Positions 47,474-57,809 are shown, counted from the first letter of the stretch. The stretch is 64,000 nucleotides of DNA from an uncultured Bacteroidales bacterium (GCA_934699135.1 CAKUVM010000003.1:1-64000); one strand, 5' to 3'. Program-made: numbers and translations. Notes: a model not told the origin generated them from the sequence alone.

Positions 47474-49243
47474 ATGAACGTACGTAAGACACTCATTTCG
47501 TTGGCACTGTGTGCCGTGACCTCCGCGACGCTAGTGGCTCAGCCCGCGCCGACGGAGCAGGAAAAACTGGTCTTCGAGAGCCTCTACCTGAATGCCTTGC
47601 AGGCCAAACTGAAGGGCGACTACCAAAACGCCTTCAACATATTCGCCTACCTCAACAAGCAGCAGCCCAACAACCCGGCCGTGCTGAACGAGTTGGCCAA
47701 GCTGCTCAACGCCTCACAAGACTACGTCCACGCCGCCGAGCTGGCTGAGAAAGCCATTGCCAACGACACCACCCGCAACCGCGAGTATATCAAGACGGCA
47801 ATTGGGGCCTACGCCATGGCCGGACAGCAGGAAAAAGCTCTGCCGCTCTATGACAAGCTTCTTGCTGCCGACCCCGCCGACGTGCAGACCCAATATGAGA
47901 AATTCTCGCTCCTGGCCACGCTAGGCCGCGACGCGGAGGCCCTGCGCATGGCGGACGCCATCAAGACAAACGACCCGGACATACGCTTCGAGGTGGCCAT
48001 CCGCCGAGTCCTCATCTTGGCCAATCAGAAAAAATATCGCAAGGCGTTTAAGGAGGCCGACCGCCTCTATGATAAATATCCTGACAATGCGCGCGTCAAC
48101 TACGTCCTCTCGCGCCTCTTCTACCTCAAAGGAGACATAAACGCCTCCATAGCCAAGTGCAAAGAAGCGGCAGAGTGCCCAGACGGGGCATCGTTCATCT
48201 TCATTCTTGCCGACCTCTACGAGACGCAGCATATGGACAGCCTCTACGCCCAGACCGCCCTCAAGGGATTTTCCGTGCCAGACCTGTCCGAAGAAGCCAA
48301 GGTGCAGAAGATATATGAGATTATGAACCGTCCCGATGATATGTTCCATTCAGCGAATTGGTATCCTTTTCTCAAACGAGTGTTCTATTCGCTAAGCAGA
48401 CAATACCCAGGAAGCGCAGACGTGTGCTCACTTTTCGAGACATTCTATAAAACCAACGGCCACGCCGCCCAAGCAGACAGCTTGCTCCGCTCGTTTGTCG
48501 GCGCCAACCCCGGGACGGAATATATATGGGCAAACATAATTGGCTACGCCCAAAACTCCAGCAAGGCTTCTAACGCCCAAATGATAGACTTCTGCAAGCG
48601 AGCTGCCAAAGACGTGCCTTCTAACCCATTGTTTTCAATATACTTGGGTCAATATTACTCTGCTGACGATCAGCCGGCCCTGGGTCTTAAAGCCTTTGGC
48701 GACGCATTCAGCGCCTATGACAATGTGGAGTCTTCGCGCCGCGAAGACTTCAAGCAATACCGTCTGGCCGCACTAAACGGCATGGCCATATGCTATGAGA
48801 AGATGGACAGTCTCACGCAGGCGTTTATGGTCTTCGACCAGATTTTGGAAGATGACCCCGATGACGCCATGGCCCTCAACAACTACGCCTATTACCTGGC
48901 CCGAGCCGGCAGGGATCTGCTGAGAGCCGAGAAAATGAGTATGAGATCTCTCAACTTGGAGCCCCTAAACCCAACGTTCCTAGACACATACGCCTATATC
49001 CTGTTCCGTGAGCAGAAATATCAAGAGGCTCTCTTTGTGATGGAGCGTTGTATGGAGAATTATAAGCGAGACGAGGATGACAGTGATGAGAGCGGCGCCA
49101 TCTTTGAGCATTACGGCGACATTCTCTCTTGTCTCGGCAGGACGGAAGAGGCTTTGCACCAATGGCGTAAGGCATTGAAGCGAGAACCCGACAACGACCT
49201 GATTAAGAAGAAGATAGATGAAAAGAAATATATCGCGGAGTAG
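47474..49243 (+). CDS. Secreted TPR-repeat protein
   Basis: Protein of 589 aa from the ATG at 47474 (MNVRKTLISLALCAVTSATL signal peptide; the frame opens at a GTG nine bases upstream). About ten tetratricopeptide repeats, clearest in ALNNYAYYLARAGRDLLRAE and FLDTYAYILFREQKYQEALF. Conserved Bacteroidetes neighbour of the DUF4292 lipoprotein and degenerate LytM protein; probably an envelope scaffold. Overlaps the next gene by 26 bp. Confidence 0.85.
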   Translation: MNVRKTLISLALCAVTSATLVAQPAPTEQEKLVFESLYLNALQAKLKGDYQNAFNIFAYLNKQQPNNPAVLNELAKLLNASQDYVHAAELAEKAIANDTTRNREYIKTAIGAYAMAGQQEKALPLYDKLLAADPADVQTQYEKFSLLATLGRDAEALRMADAIKTNDPDIRFEVAIRRVLILANQKKYRKAFKEADRLYDKYPDNARVNYVLSRLFYLKGDINASIAKCKEAAECPDGASFIFILADLYETQHMDSLYAQTALKGFSVPDLSEEAKVQKIYEIMNRPDDMFHSANWYPFLKRVFYSLSRQYPGSADVCSLFETFYKTNGHAAQADSLLRSFVGANPGTEYIWANIIGYAQNSSKASNAQMIDFCKRAAKDVPSNPLFSIYLGQYYSADDQPALGLKAFGDAFSAYDNVESSRREDFKQYRLAALNGMAICYEKMDSLTQAFMVFDQILEDDPDDAMALNNYAYYLARAGRDLLRAEKMSMRSLNLEPLNPTFLDTYAYILFREQKYQEALFVMERCMENYKRDEDDSDESGAIFEHYGDILSCLGRTEEALHQWRKALKREPDNDLIKKKIDEKKYIAE

Positions 49244-49964
49244 TTTCAAGGGCTCTTTATTCCTGGTTTTTGCCATAGCCTTGGCTGGTTGCCGTGGCGG
49301 AAAGATCCCGTCCCAGACCTCAAACTCCGAGTACAGCACAAGCAAAAGGTTTGTCGTGGGGCAGATTGCCCAAGCCGAGGGTCGTTTGAGCATAAATTCT
49401 TATGAGACGAAAAACGCCAAGGCTGAGGTCAGAACAAACGGGAAAGACGTCTCCGTAAGGGTCAACATCTCTTTTGAGAAGGGTGGGGACACTAAACTTG
49501 GAGCCCGTATGATTTTCCCCCCTGTAAGCGTCGGCACGATTGAGATAACAGAGCGTGCCACCCACGTAGAGAGCAAGCTCCTTGGCGTGAACAAAGACAT
49601 GCAGACCCCACAGGTTCTCAACACCTTGTTCCAAAACGCCCTTTTGGGCATTGTGCCCCCTGTCTATCAGCTCTTTGGCGAAGAAGACTTCTCGCAATTC
49701 GACATGTTGTTGAGCGCCGATGGAAAGTATGTCATATCCCGCTCGGCTAAAGACATGAGCATAGTCCTGCGCGTCAACGCGAACGATTTCACCCTTGCCG
49801 GCATGAAAGTCTTCTCCATGGGGCAGACGGTAGATTTCGACATAAAGGAGTATTCTGACTTCTCGGGTCCCCGGCTTCCTTCTGGCCTCCGCGTAACATC
49901 AATGGCAGGCAAAAACGACGTCGGGAGCATCGACATTACCATTGGTGACATTAAGCTCAAATAG
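49218..49964 (+). CDS. DUF4292 lipoprotein
   Basis: Protein of 248 aa with lipobox (IALAGCRGGK) and the DUF4292 fold, a beta-rich LolA/LolB-like domain of unknown role found in Bacteroidetes (IFPPVSVGTIEITERATHVE; NDVGSIDITIGDIKLK). The ATG lies inside the last codons of the TPR gene, so translation is coupled. May act in lipoprotein or envelope traffic by analogy of fold; inferred. Confidence 0.85.
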   Translation: MKRNISRSSFKGSLFLVFAIALAGCRGGKIPSQTSNSEYSTSKRFVVGQIAQAEGRLSINSYETKNAKAEVRTNGKDVSVRVNISFEKGGDTKLGARMIFPPVSVGTIEITERATHVESKLLGVNKDMQTPQVLNTLFQNALLGIVPPVYQLFGEEDFSQFDMLLSADGKYVISRSAKDMSIVLRVNANDFTLAGMKVFSMGQTVDFDIKEYSDFSGPRLPSGLRVTSMAGKNDVGSIDITIGDIKLK

Positions 49965-49985
49965 CCAATAGTCTCGCAAATTCTT

Positions 49986-51236
49986 ATGCGCATAACCAAA
50001 ACTGCCATACTAGTTGCGGCCGCATTGGCCTCGGCGACGCTCGCGGGCGCGCAACAGTCCAAGACGCTAGACGACCTTAACAGGGAAAAGGCCAGGCTGC
50101 AATCCATCATTGAACAAAACAACAAAATGATGGAAGAGTACGCCAATCGCCGAAACAGCGAGATGATGCGCATATCTGTGGTGGATAACAAGATTGCGAA
50201 GCGAAAGGCGCTAATCGATGTCTATAACACCGAGATTGAGGCATATAACGCCCAAATCCGCTCCCTCAACCTTCAGATTGACTCAGTGGCCGGAGAGCTG
50301 AAAAGGCAAAAGGCCGAATATGCCGAGCTACTGCGCCACATCCAGGCCCGCGGCAAAGGTTATTCACCTCTGGCCTACATCCTCTCATCCACGTCTTTCA
50401 ATCAGAGTTACAGGCGTTTCCTCTTTTTGCGCCAATATGCGGCCTACCGCCGAAGCCAATTTGAGCAACTCACGGCAAGCAAAGAGAAGATGAGCGAGCT
50501 GAAGGCCTCCGTATCGCAAAAACTCACGTCGATAAACATAGCCTTGGGCAAGATAAAAGACGAGAACGCCCGCCTCAACAGTGAGCTTCTGGCCAGAAAA
50601 GGGAACGTGGAACAGATTACACAAAGCCAGACCGACCTGCAAAAAAACATTGAGAAAGCTCAGAAACAGACCCGGCAACTTGAAGAGCGCATAGTGGCCG
50701 TGATTCGCGAAGAGGCGGAGCGCGCGCGCAGAGAGGCCGAGGAAGCCAAAAAGAGGGAGCGGCAAAGGAAGAATAAGCCAGGGACGAAAAAGAGCGAAAT
50801 AGCGGCTCGTGACGCTCTTTCTGACGACATATCGGAAAACAAGGGGAAACTGCCGTGGCCTGTCAGGAGCTGCGTGGTGACGAGCGCCTTTGGCGAGCAC
50901 GACCACCCGCTCGTCCCGTCCATCAAAATACGCAACAACGGCATTGACATGGACATTTTGGCCAGCAAAGACATTCACCCCGTCCATAAGGGCAAAGTGT
51001 CGCGCATAATCGTCATCCCCGGCAGTTGCGCCTCAATAATTGTGCGCCACGGCGACGTCCTGACGGTCTACTCAAACCTGGCCGAGGTCTTCGTGAAAAA
51101 GGACCAGGACGTGGACACGTATACCAACCTTGGCAAGGTCTATACGGGCGAGGGCATCAACTCAAACATCCTGCATTTTGAAATATGGAAGGGCGAGTAC
51201 AAGCAGAACCCCGAAGAGTGGCTGCGAAAACTATAA
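49986..51236 (+). CDS. EnvC-like coiled-coil protein with degenerate LytM (M23) domain
   Basis: Periplasmic protein of 416 aa: signal peptide, long coiled coil (about 25-250, LDDLNREKARLQSIIEQNNK onward), basic linker, then a LytM domain (about 295-416). The zinc ligands of active M23 peptidases are lost: the first His site reads RNNGIDMDI and the HxH motif reads LHFEIW. So it probably regulates an amidase in cell separation, as E. coli EnvC does, rather than cutting peptidoglycan itself. Follows the DUF4292 gene by 21 bp. Confidence 0.87.
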   Translation: MRITKTAILVAAALASATLAGAQQSKTLDDLNREKARLQSIIEQNNKMMEEYANRRNSEMMRISVVDNKIAKRKALIDVYNTEIEAYNAQIRSLNLQIDSVAGELKRQKAEYAELLRHIQARGKGYSPLAYILSSTSFNQSYRRFLFLRQYAAYRRSQFEQLTASKEKMSELKASVSQKLTSINIALGKIKDENARLNSELLARKGNVEQITQSQTDLQKNIEKAQKQTRQLEERIVAVIREEAERARREAEEAKKRERQRKNKPGTKKSEIAARDALSDDISENKGKLPWPVRSCVVTSAFGEHDHPLVPSIKIRNNGIDMDILASKDIHPVHKGKVSRIIVIPGSCASIIVRHGDVLTVYSNLAEVFVKKDQDVDTYTNLGKVYTGEGINSNILHFEIWKGEYKQNPEEWLRKL

Positions 51237-51292
51237 ACAAATTGGATTGTCTTACGTATAAAGCAACGTTTCACGTAACGCAATAAGGCACA

Positions 51293-51706
51293 ATGGATTC
51301 AATAAACATTGAAGAAAATCTTGTCCTTGACTCCACCATGGACAGCATCAGTCAGGTTGAAAAAATGATTGACGGGCAGTCTCAGATGCTCAACATTGAC
51401 GATGAGGTTTATGGAAAGTACATGTTGTCTGTTGTGGAGTGTGTGAACAACGCCATCGTCCACGGTAACAAGCTTTCTGCCGACAAAAAGGTAAGAATAC
51501 ACTATCATATAACTAATAAACGTATCGAGGTGACGGTGACGGACGAGGGTGAAGGTTTTGACCCCGACTCTCTGCCTGACCCTACGGCGGAAGAGAACAT
51601 CGAGAAAGATTGCGGGAGAGGCATTTTCCTCATGCGTCATCTGGCAGACGATGTCTCTTTCGAGGACCATGGCCGAAAGGTCAAGATGACTTTCAACCTG
51701 CAGTGA
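51293..51706 (+). CDS. RsbW-type anti-sigma-factor ATPase-like protein
   Basis: HATPase_c domain protein of 137 aa. N-box in SVVECVNNAIVHGNKL, G1 box in VTDEGEGFDPDSLPD and G2 GRGIFLMRHLAD. No kinase dimerisation domain, so it is of the serine-kinase/anti-sigma type. Its partner is not in the window. Overlaps ybeY by four bases (GTGA). Confidence 0.85.
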   Translation: MDSINIEENLVLDSTMDSISQVEKMIDGQSQMLNIDDEVYGKYMLSVVECVNNAIVHGNKLSADKKVRIHYHITNKRIEVTVTDEGEGFDPDSLPDPTAEENIEKDCGRGIFLMRHLADDVSFEDHGRKVKMTFNLQ

Positions 51707-52137
51707 TTAATTTTTACAACGAGGACGTTGACTTTAAGCTAAAAAACAAGCTCGTCCTCAAACGCTGGATTAGACAAGTAATTGAAAGCTACGGCTTTAA
51801 AGCTGGCGAACTCTCTTACATTTTCTGCTCCGATGATAAGATTTTGGAGGTCAACAGGCAGTTCCTCCAACACGACTACTACACTGACGTCATAACTTTT
51901 GACTATGACGAAGACGGTGTGGTGGGTGGAGACATGTACATTTCCGTGGACACCGTCAAGACCAATGCGGAGCAATACGCGCCATCTTTCGAGAGGGAGA
52001 TGCAGAGGGTCGTCATCCACGGGGTGCTTCACCTCTGCGGATTGAAAGACAAGCAGCCGGAGGATGAGAAAAAGATGCGCGCGGCAGAGGAGAGAGCCTT
52101 GGCCATTCTAGACGAGATGTTGGCTCAGAAAGGATAG
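51703..52137 (+). CDS. Endoribonuclease YbeY (rRNA maturation factor)
   Basis: Metal-dependent RNase of ribosome quality control and 16S 3'-end maturation, 144 aa. I choose the GTG at 51703 ([11 protein letters not shown]), which overlaps the previous stop; the longer frame from 51610 would run inside the neighbour. Metal motif [15 protein letters not shown]: the first two His are present, but the third ligand of the usual HGxLHLxGYDH is Lys here. Confidence 0.9.
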   Translation: MINFYNEDVDFKLKNKLVLKRWIRQVIESYGFKAGELSYIFCSDDKILEVNRQFLQHDYYTDVITFDYDEDGVVGGDMYISVDTVKTNAEQYAPSFEREMQRVVIHGVLHLCGLKDKQPEDEKKMRAAEERALAILDEMLAQKG

Positions 52138-52139
52138 TC

Positions 52140-54014
52140 ATGAATTTTTCTTACGACGTTATTGTTGTCGGCGCGGGCCATGCCGGTTGCGAGGCGGCCC
52201 ATGCGTCGGCGCGTATGGGTATGCGCACCCTGCTCATCACTCTAGATCTGACAAAGATTGCCATGATGAGCTGCAACCCGGCCATAGGAGGGATTGCCAA
52301 AGGGCAGATTGTCCGCGAGATCGACGCCTTGGGCGGCATGACCGCCAGAGTGACCGACGCCACGTCAATTCAGTTCCGAATGCTCAACATGAGCAAGGGG
52401 CCTGCCATGTGGAGCCCCCGCTCACAGTGCGACAAGACAAAATTCTCCCTCGAATGGCGCAAAAAACTCGAATCCGTCCCTCTTGTCAGCATGTGGCAAG
52501 ACGCTGTTACAGCCCTCATAGTCGAAAGTGATACTGTTAAGGGAGTCCGCACCAAACTGGGCGCTGAATTCCGAGCCGATGCTGTCATCATAACGGCCGG
52601 CACATTTCTCAACGGCCTCCTCCACGTTGGCCGCGTAAACTACTCCGGCGGACGTATGGGAGACGAGGCCTCATACCTCCTCTCAGACCAAATAAAATCT
52701 CTTGGGGTGAACACCCAAAGGATGAAGACAGGAACGCCCGTGAGGATTGACGGTCGCACCATCGACTTCAGCAAGACGGAAAGGCAGGAGGGCAACATAG
52801 GCGGCCACAAGTTCAGCTTCGGCACAGACAGCAACTTGCGGCTTCCGCAGATGCCATGTTACATAACGTATACCAACCCTGCGGTGCATGACATCCTCCG
52901 CGCCGGCTTTGCGGACTCTCCGCTATACAACGGCACCATCAAAAGCATAGGGCCGCGATATTGCCCGAGCATAGAGACCAAGCTCGTCAACTTTGCCGAT
53001 AAAGACCAGCATCAGCTTTTCCTGGAGCCGGAGGGCGCAGACACGGTTGAGTATTATCTCAACGGCTTCAGCAGCTCGCTGCCAATGTCTACTCAACTTG
53101 AGGCTTTAAGCCATATTCCGGGGTTGGAGGGCGCTCAAGTCCTCCGTCCCGGCTACGCCATTGAATATGACTTCTTTGACCCTACGCAACTCTATCACTC
53201 GCTCGAGAGCAAAGTTTTGAGCGGCCTCTTTATGGCCGGGCAGGTCAATGGCACCACGGGCTACGAGGAGGCGGCCGGTCAGGGCCTTATGGCTGGCATC
53301 AACGCGGCCTTGAAAGTGAGGGGAGGGCAACCGTTCACTTTGATGAGAGATGAGGCTTATATTGGCGTACTGATAGACGACCTCGTTACGAAAGGCGTTG
53401 ACGAGCCCTACAGGATGTTCACCTCCCGCGCTGAATATCGCATCTTGTTGCGCCAAGACAATGCTGACGACCGACTGACAGAAAAGGGTAGGTCTCTCGG
53501 ATTGGTGACGGACGATGCATACGCCAGGTATAAAACAAAAGTGGCCTTACGCGCCAAGCTTTGCGACACTTTGGCCAATAAGCTGCTAAGGCTCGGCCCT
53601 TTGAACGAAATATTGGCAAAGGTCGGCGGCACCCCGTCTGCCGAGTCTGTCAAGGCCGCGCAAGCCTTGGCGCGCCCACAACTTCATTTGACAGACCTTA
53701 TGCCCCTAATGCCCGAGGTGAAAAGGCTTTTTGCGGGATATGCTGACTTGCGAGACGAAGTGATGGAGTCTGCGGAGATTGAGATAAAATATGGCGGCTA
53801 CATACAGAAGGAGAAACAACAGGCGGAGCGAATTCTCCGACACAACAACATACCGCTGCGCGGCAAGATTGATTACGCCTCCGTCACGTCACTAAGCTAC
53901 GAAGCGCGTGAAAAACTTATTCGCATCGACCCCGCCACCATCGATCAGGCCATGCGAATACCGGGGGTGTCTCCAGCCGACGTCTCCATACTTATGATAC
54001 TTTTGGGTCGTTAA
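52140..54014 (+). CDS. tRNA uridine-5-carboxymethylaminomethyl synthase subunit MnmG (GidA)
   Basis: FAD enzyme that with MnmE modifies the wobble uridine of several tRNAs. 624 aa, full length. FAD-binding [25 protein letters not shown]-like [14 protein letters not shown] block; [20 protein letters not shown], and the C-terminal helical domain ending [17 protein letters not shown]. Starts two bases after ybeY. Often near oriC in other bacteria. Confidence 0.97.
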   Translation: MNFSYDVIVVGAGHAGCEAAHASARMGMRTLLITLDLTKIAMMSCNPAIGGIAKGQIVREIDALGGMTARVTDATSIQFRMLNMSKGPAMWSPRSQCDKTKFSLEWRKKLESVPLVSMWQDAVTALIVESDTVKGVRTKLGAEFRADAVIITAGTFLNGLLHVGRVNYSGGRMGDEASYLLSDQIKSLGVNTQRMKTGTPVRIDGRTIDFSKTERQEGNIGGHKFSFGTDSNLRLPQMPCYITYTNPAVHDILRAGFADSPLYNGTIKSIGPRYCPSIETKLVNFADKDQHQLFLEPEGADTVEYYLNGFSSSLPMSTQLEALSHIPGLEGAQVLRPGYAIEYDFFDPTQLYHSLESKVLSGLFMAGQVNGTTGYEEAAGQGLMAGINAALKVRGGQPFTLMRDEAYIGVLIDDLVTKGVDEPYRMFTSRAEYRILLRQDNADDRLTEKGRSLGLVTDDAYARYKTKVALRAKLCDTLANKLLRLGPLNEILAKVGGTPSAESVKAAQALARPQLHLTDLMPLMPEVKRLFAGYADLRDEVMESAEIEIKYGGYIQKEKQQAERILRHNNIPLRGKIDYASVTSLSYEAREKLIRIDPATIDQAMRIPGVSPADVSILMILLGR

Positions 54015-54021
54015 ACCCTCC

Positions 54022-54058
54022 AAAATCCGTTCTGCCGCCTTACGCAGAGCGGATTTTT
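54022..54058 (+). terminator. Terminator after mnmG
   Basis: AAATCCGTTCTGC pairs with GCAGAGCGGATTT and is followed by TTCT. It closes the plus-strand run from nadA/ruvB. Confidence 0.85.
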
Positions 54059-54077
54059 CTATAAGGGAATCAGTTTC

Positions 54078-54093
54078 CGTTTCACGTGGAACT
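54078..54093. promoter_or_regulatory. parS-like site 2
   Basis: CGTTTCACGTGGAACT, 13 of 16 matches to consensus with the central GTTTCACGTGGAAC dyad intact. Intergenic, so not explained by coding. Confidence 0.6.
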
Positions 54094-54228
54094 GAACGAT
54101 TTTCTGACAAAATGAAACTAGACGCACTTTTTGCTGTCTAAAAAACTATGCAACGCCATTGTTGCAACTTTAAATTGAAAGATAAATACAGAAACTGACA
54201 TCATAAGACTCACTACAAAACTATCAAC

Positions 54229-55893
54229 GTGATATATAAGAACACAGTAAGGACAATCAACGCGAACTACGTTGACGTCATAAACAAAAAGATATTCGCG
54301 GCTAGCGTCAGCTTCGGAAAGACAATAGTGGAAATTTGCCCGCTCTCTGAATATGCCGAACCCGCGCTGCCATATTGCACGCCTGGGTTCATTGACGCGC
54401 ACGTGCATATAGAGAGTTCTATGCTCACGCCGCAAAGGTTCGCCACCATGGTGATTCCCCACGGCACCGTGGGAGTGGTGTGCGACCCGCACGAAATTGC
54501 CAACGTGATGGGAGAGGAGGGCGTAACGTTTATGATGCGCGACGCAAGCAAGTCTCCGCTCCATTTCGCTTTCGCCATACCGTCTTGCGTCCCCGCCACG
54601 CCTTTTGAGACCAACGGCGCGGAGTTTGGCCCGGAGCAAATAGCCCGCCTGATGCCGCAAGGCGTGGCTCTGGCCGAGATGATGAACTATCCTGGCGTCT
54701 TGGCTGGCGACCCCAAGGTGATGTCTGAGATTCAAATTGCGAAAGACGCGGGCAAACCTGTGGATGGCCACATTCCCGGCATCGTGGATGAGAGGCTGCG
54801 TAAATATGTTGAGGCAGGCGTTTCTACCGACCATGAGAGCTTCACGCTCGATGAGGCAAAAGCCAAACTCGCCCTTGGCATGAAAATATTGGTCCGAGAG
54901 GGTAGCGCGGCGCGCAATCTCGATGAGCTTTTGCCTCTCTTCAGCACCAATAAGGAGAGCGTCATGGCCTGCACCGATGACGCCCACCCCGATGACATAA
55001 GGGACCGAGGCCATATTGACAAGTTCTACCACAAGGCCATCGCCGCGGGTCTGGACGTGTTCGACATCTTCCGCATACTGACCTTGAATCCCATTGAACA
55101 CTATAAGCTCGACGTGGGCAGGCTCCAGGTGGGGGATAATGCCGATTTCCTTGTGGTGGACAACTTGGAGTCTTTCAACATCAACGCGTCTTATATCAAT
55201 GGCGAGCGGGTCTACGACCGCAACGTCGGCCTGTGCTTCAACCCCGCGCGCACGGCACGCGTCAATAACTTTGCCGAGAGAGAGTTTTCCGCCGCCGAAT
55301 TCAAAGTCATCGCGCCCAAAGACAATGCCGTGGCCAGGGTCATTGGCCTGGTGCCAGATCAGCTGGTGACGCGCCGCGAGGAGTGGGAGACCAAGACGAT
55401 GGCCGGAAATGAGGTGTTGGCGTGCGAGGCCCGAGACATCATGAAGATTGCCGTCATTAACCGTTATGACGCCAAGGCCAAAGTGGTGAACGGCTTCATC
55501 CGCGGCACCGGGCTCAAAGGCGGGGCCATGGCCTCGTCCATTGCCCACGACTCTCACAACGTGGTGATCATTGGCCATGACGATGAGGCCATCAAGCTGG
55601 CTGCCGATGCCATGTTCAAGATGAAAGGCGGAATTGTGGTGGTGGAGCCCGACGGATTCGTTGCTAAACTGCGACTGCCGATAGCAGGCCTCATGACCGC
55701 GGAGAAGTGGCAAGACGTGGCCATAAAATATGAGCGGCTCGTGGCCAAGGCCAGGAATCGCTGCGGGGTGACGCTCCGCTCGCCGTTTATGACCATGGCG
55801 TTTATGAGCCTGCTTGTCATTCCGAGCTTGAAGATAGGGGACAAGGGGCTCTTTGACGTGGATGAGTTCCATTTTGTGGATTTATTCAAGTAA
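54229..55893 (+). CDS. Adenine deaminase
   Basis: Converts adenine to hypoxanthine in purine salvage, amidohydrolase superfamily. 554 aa. Metal motif GFIDAHVHIESSM; VCDPHEIANVMG; DGHIPGIVDERL; CTDDAHPDDI. The C-terminal domain (GTGLKGGAMASSIAHDSHN) is family-typical. GTG start at 54229. An imperfect GCAAC...GTTGC dyad lies about 70 bp upstream; nothing else is evident in the leader. Confidence 0.95.
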   Translation: MIYKNTVRTINANYVDVINKKIFAASVSFGKTIVEICPLSEYAEPALPYCTPGFIDAHVHIESSMLTPQRFATMVIPHGTVGVVCDPHEIANVMGEEGVTFMMRDASKSPLHFAFAIPSCVPATPFETNGAEFGPEQIARLMPQGVALAEMMNYPGVLAGDPKVMSEIQIAKDAGKPVDGHIPGIVDERLRKYVEAGVSTDHESFTLDEAKAKLALGMKILVREGSAARNLDELLPLFSTNKESVMACTDDAHPDDIRDRGHIDKFYHKAIAAGLDVFDIFRILTLNPIEHYKLDVGRLQVGDNADFLVVDNLESFNINASYINGERVYDRNVGLCFNPARTARVNNFAEREFSAAEFKVIAPKDNAVARVIGLVPDQLVTRREEWETKTMAGNEVLACEARDIMKIAVINRYDAKAKVVNGFIRGTGLKGGAMASSIAHDSHNVVIIGHDDEAIKLAADAMFKMKGGIVVVEPDGFVAKLRLPIAGLMTAEKWQDVAIKYERLVAKARNRCGVTLRSPFMTMAFMSLLVIPSLKIGDKGLFDVDEFHFVDLFK

Positions 55894-55905
55894 TACACCT
55901 TAACT

Positions 55906-57762
55906 ATGGCGGCAGCATACACTTACGCTTCAGATGCGGAGAGGCTGGAGCATCTGAGACAGCTTGTGAGCGTCTTGCCAGACCAGCCTGGCGTGTATCA
56001 ATACTTTGACAAAGATGGCAAGATAATATACGTAGGCAAGGCCAAGAACCTCAAACGCAGGGTCTCCTCCTATTTCCTCAAAAAACAGCAGACCCCAAAG
56101 ACGCGCGTGCTGGTGAGCAAGATTTGCAGCATCCACCACATTGTGGTGAACAATGAGGAGGATGCGTTGCTGCTTGAGAACAACCTCATTAAAAAGCACA
56201 AGCCGCAATATAATATCCTGCTTAAAGACGATAAGACATACCCGTGGGTGGCCATACTTAATGAGCCGTTCCCGCGCGTGGTGCAGACGCGGCGGCATGT
56301 GCGCGATGGCAGCATATACTACGGCCCATATCCTAGCATCGGCCAGATTCGCGACATATTCGACATTTTCAAGCAGCTATACCCGCTGCGCCAATGCGGC
56401 CTTAACTTGTCAGATGAGCGCATTAAATCAGGAACATACAAGGTTTGTCTAAAGTATCACCTGAAGCTTTGCGGTGGACCCTGTGAGGGGCTTGTCGGCA
56501 AGGAGGAGTATGCCGGGTATATCCAGGGCGTGAGGGACATACTTCGGGGGAACGTGGCCCCCGTGATACGCCAGTTGAAGACGCAGATGGCCGAGGCCGC
56601 GGCAGCTTTGGAGTTTGAGCGCGCGGAGGTGCTGCGCCGGAAGATAGAGAGACTGACAACCTATCAGAGCCGATCTCTCGTGGCCAGCAACTCCATCATA
56701 AATTGCGATGTCTTCTCCATCGCCCGCGATGATGAAAAGAGCGAAGTGTACGTCAACTTCATGAGAGTGCAGGAGGGTCAGATTCTCTCATCATACACCA
56801 TGACGTTCAAGCGCAGGATGGAAGAGGCCGATGACGAGATACTCTCATTCGCCATCCAGAGCGTGAGAGAGACGAGCGGGACGCTACAACGGGAAATTGT
56901 GGTGCCGATGCGGCCCGACGTGGAGTTCGCAAACATAACATTCGTGACCCCTCAGATGGGCGACAGGCGAAAACTCCTCGACCTGTCGGAGAAAAACGCG
57001 CGGATGTACAAGCTCGAACTCCTGCGCCAAGAGGCAAACAGGAGCAGGGCCACCCATGAGGAGAAGCTCATGATCCAGATAAAAGAGCAACTGGGGCTGC
57101 ATGACTTGCCGCGCCACATGGAGTGCTTTGACAACTCCAACATCCAAGGCGCGAGCGCCGTGGCGGCGTGCGTGGTGTATCGAGACGCCAAGCCAAGTCG
57201 AAAAGACTACAGGCTCTTCAACATAAAGACAGTTGAGGGGCCGGACGACTACGCGTCAATGTATGAGGTGGTCTATCGCCGATACCATAGGCTTAAAGAG
57301 GAGGGGTGGCCTATGCCAGACCTCGTTGTGGCCGACGGCGGGGTGGGTCAGATGGACGTGATTCGCCAAGCGACGGAGGATCTTGGCCTCTGCTTGCCCA
57401 TAATTGGCTTGGCGAAAGACTCGCGCCACCGCACCAGCCAAATTTTGGTGGGCTTCCCGCCCAAAGTGGTTGAAGTGGGAAAGAGCGACGCCGTGTTTCG
57501 CTTTTTTACTCGGATGCAAGACGAGGTTCACCGCGTGGCCATAACTTTCCACCGCAACAAGAGAAGCAAGGCTATGGTGGCCTCGGAGCTTGACGATGTG
57601 AAAGGCATTGGGCCGAAGACAAAAGAAGAACTCTTCAAGGCGCTCGGCGGCGTGGAGGCCATAAGACAGGCCACGCTTGATAAACTTACGGAATTGGTGG
57701 GTAAAAGTAAAGGATTGTTAGTGTATGGCCACTTTCATCCCGCCCAAACTGACAGTTTGTAA
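55906..57762 (+). CDS. Excinuclease ABC subunit UvrC
   Basis: Makes both incisions in nucleotide excision repair. 618 aa. N-terminal GIY-YIG nuclease (GVYQYFDKDGKIIYVGKAKN), UVR motif (LEFERAEVLRRKIERL), RNase H-like C-terminal nuclease (MECFDNSNIQGASAVAACVV) and a helix-hairpin-helix end (VKGIGPKTKEELFKALGG). Twelve bases after ade. Confidence 0.97.
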   Translation: MAAAYTYASDAERLEHLRQLVSVLPDQPGVYQYFDKDGKIIYVGKAKNLKRRVSSYFLKKQQTPKTRVLVSKICSIHHIVVNNEEDALLLENNLIKKHKPQYNILLKDDKTYPWVAILNEPFPRVVQTRRHVRDGSIYYGPYPSIGQIRDIFDIFKQLYPLRQCGLNLSDERIKSGTYKVCLKYHLKLCGGPCEGLVGKEEYAGYIQGVRDILRGNVAPVIRQLKTQMAEAAAALEFERAEVLRRKIERLTTYQSRSLVASNSIINCDVFSIARDDEKSEVYVNFMRVQEGQILSSYTMTFKRRMEEADDEILSFAIQSVRETSGTLQREIVVPMRPDVEFANITFVTPQMGDRRKLLDLSEKNARMYKLELLRQEANRSRATHEEKLMIQIKEQLGLHDLPRHMECFDNSNIQGASAVAACVVYRDAKPSRKDYRLFNIKTVEGPDDYASMYEVVYRRYHRLKEEGWPMPDLVVADGGVGQMDVIRQATEDLGLCLPIIGLAKDSRHRTSQILVGFPPKVVEVGKSDAVFRFFTRMQDEVHRVAITFHRNKRSKAMVASELDDVKGIGPKTKEELFKALGGVEAIRQATLDKLTELVGKSKGLLVYGHFHPAQTDSL

Positions 57763-57773
57763 GAACAAGCCCG

Positions 57774-57789
57774 CGTTCCACGGGAAACA
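57774..57789. promoter_or_regulatory. parS-like site 3 (weak)
   Basis: CGTTCCACGGGAAACA, 13 of 16 matches to consensus, in the uvrC-lipoprotein gap. The CACGTG core is broken (CACGGG). Confidence 0.4.
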
Positions 57790-57809
57790 GACCAACAAGA
57801 TATAAGCAA

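Noticed and set aside
51267..51282. Another parS-like sequence (GTTTCACGT followed by AACGC)
   Set aside because: Only the left half of the dyad matches, about 11 of 16.
54118..55872. Minus-strand open frame of 584 codons opposite adenine deaminase
   Set aside because: Covers the ade gene almost exactly in antisense; ade has all family motifs, this frame has none.
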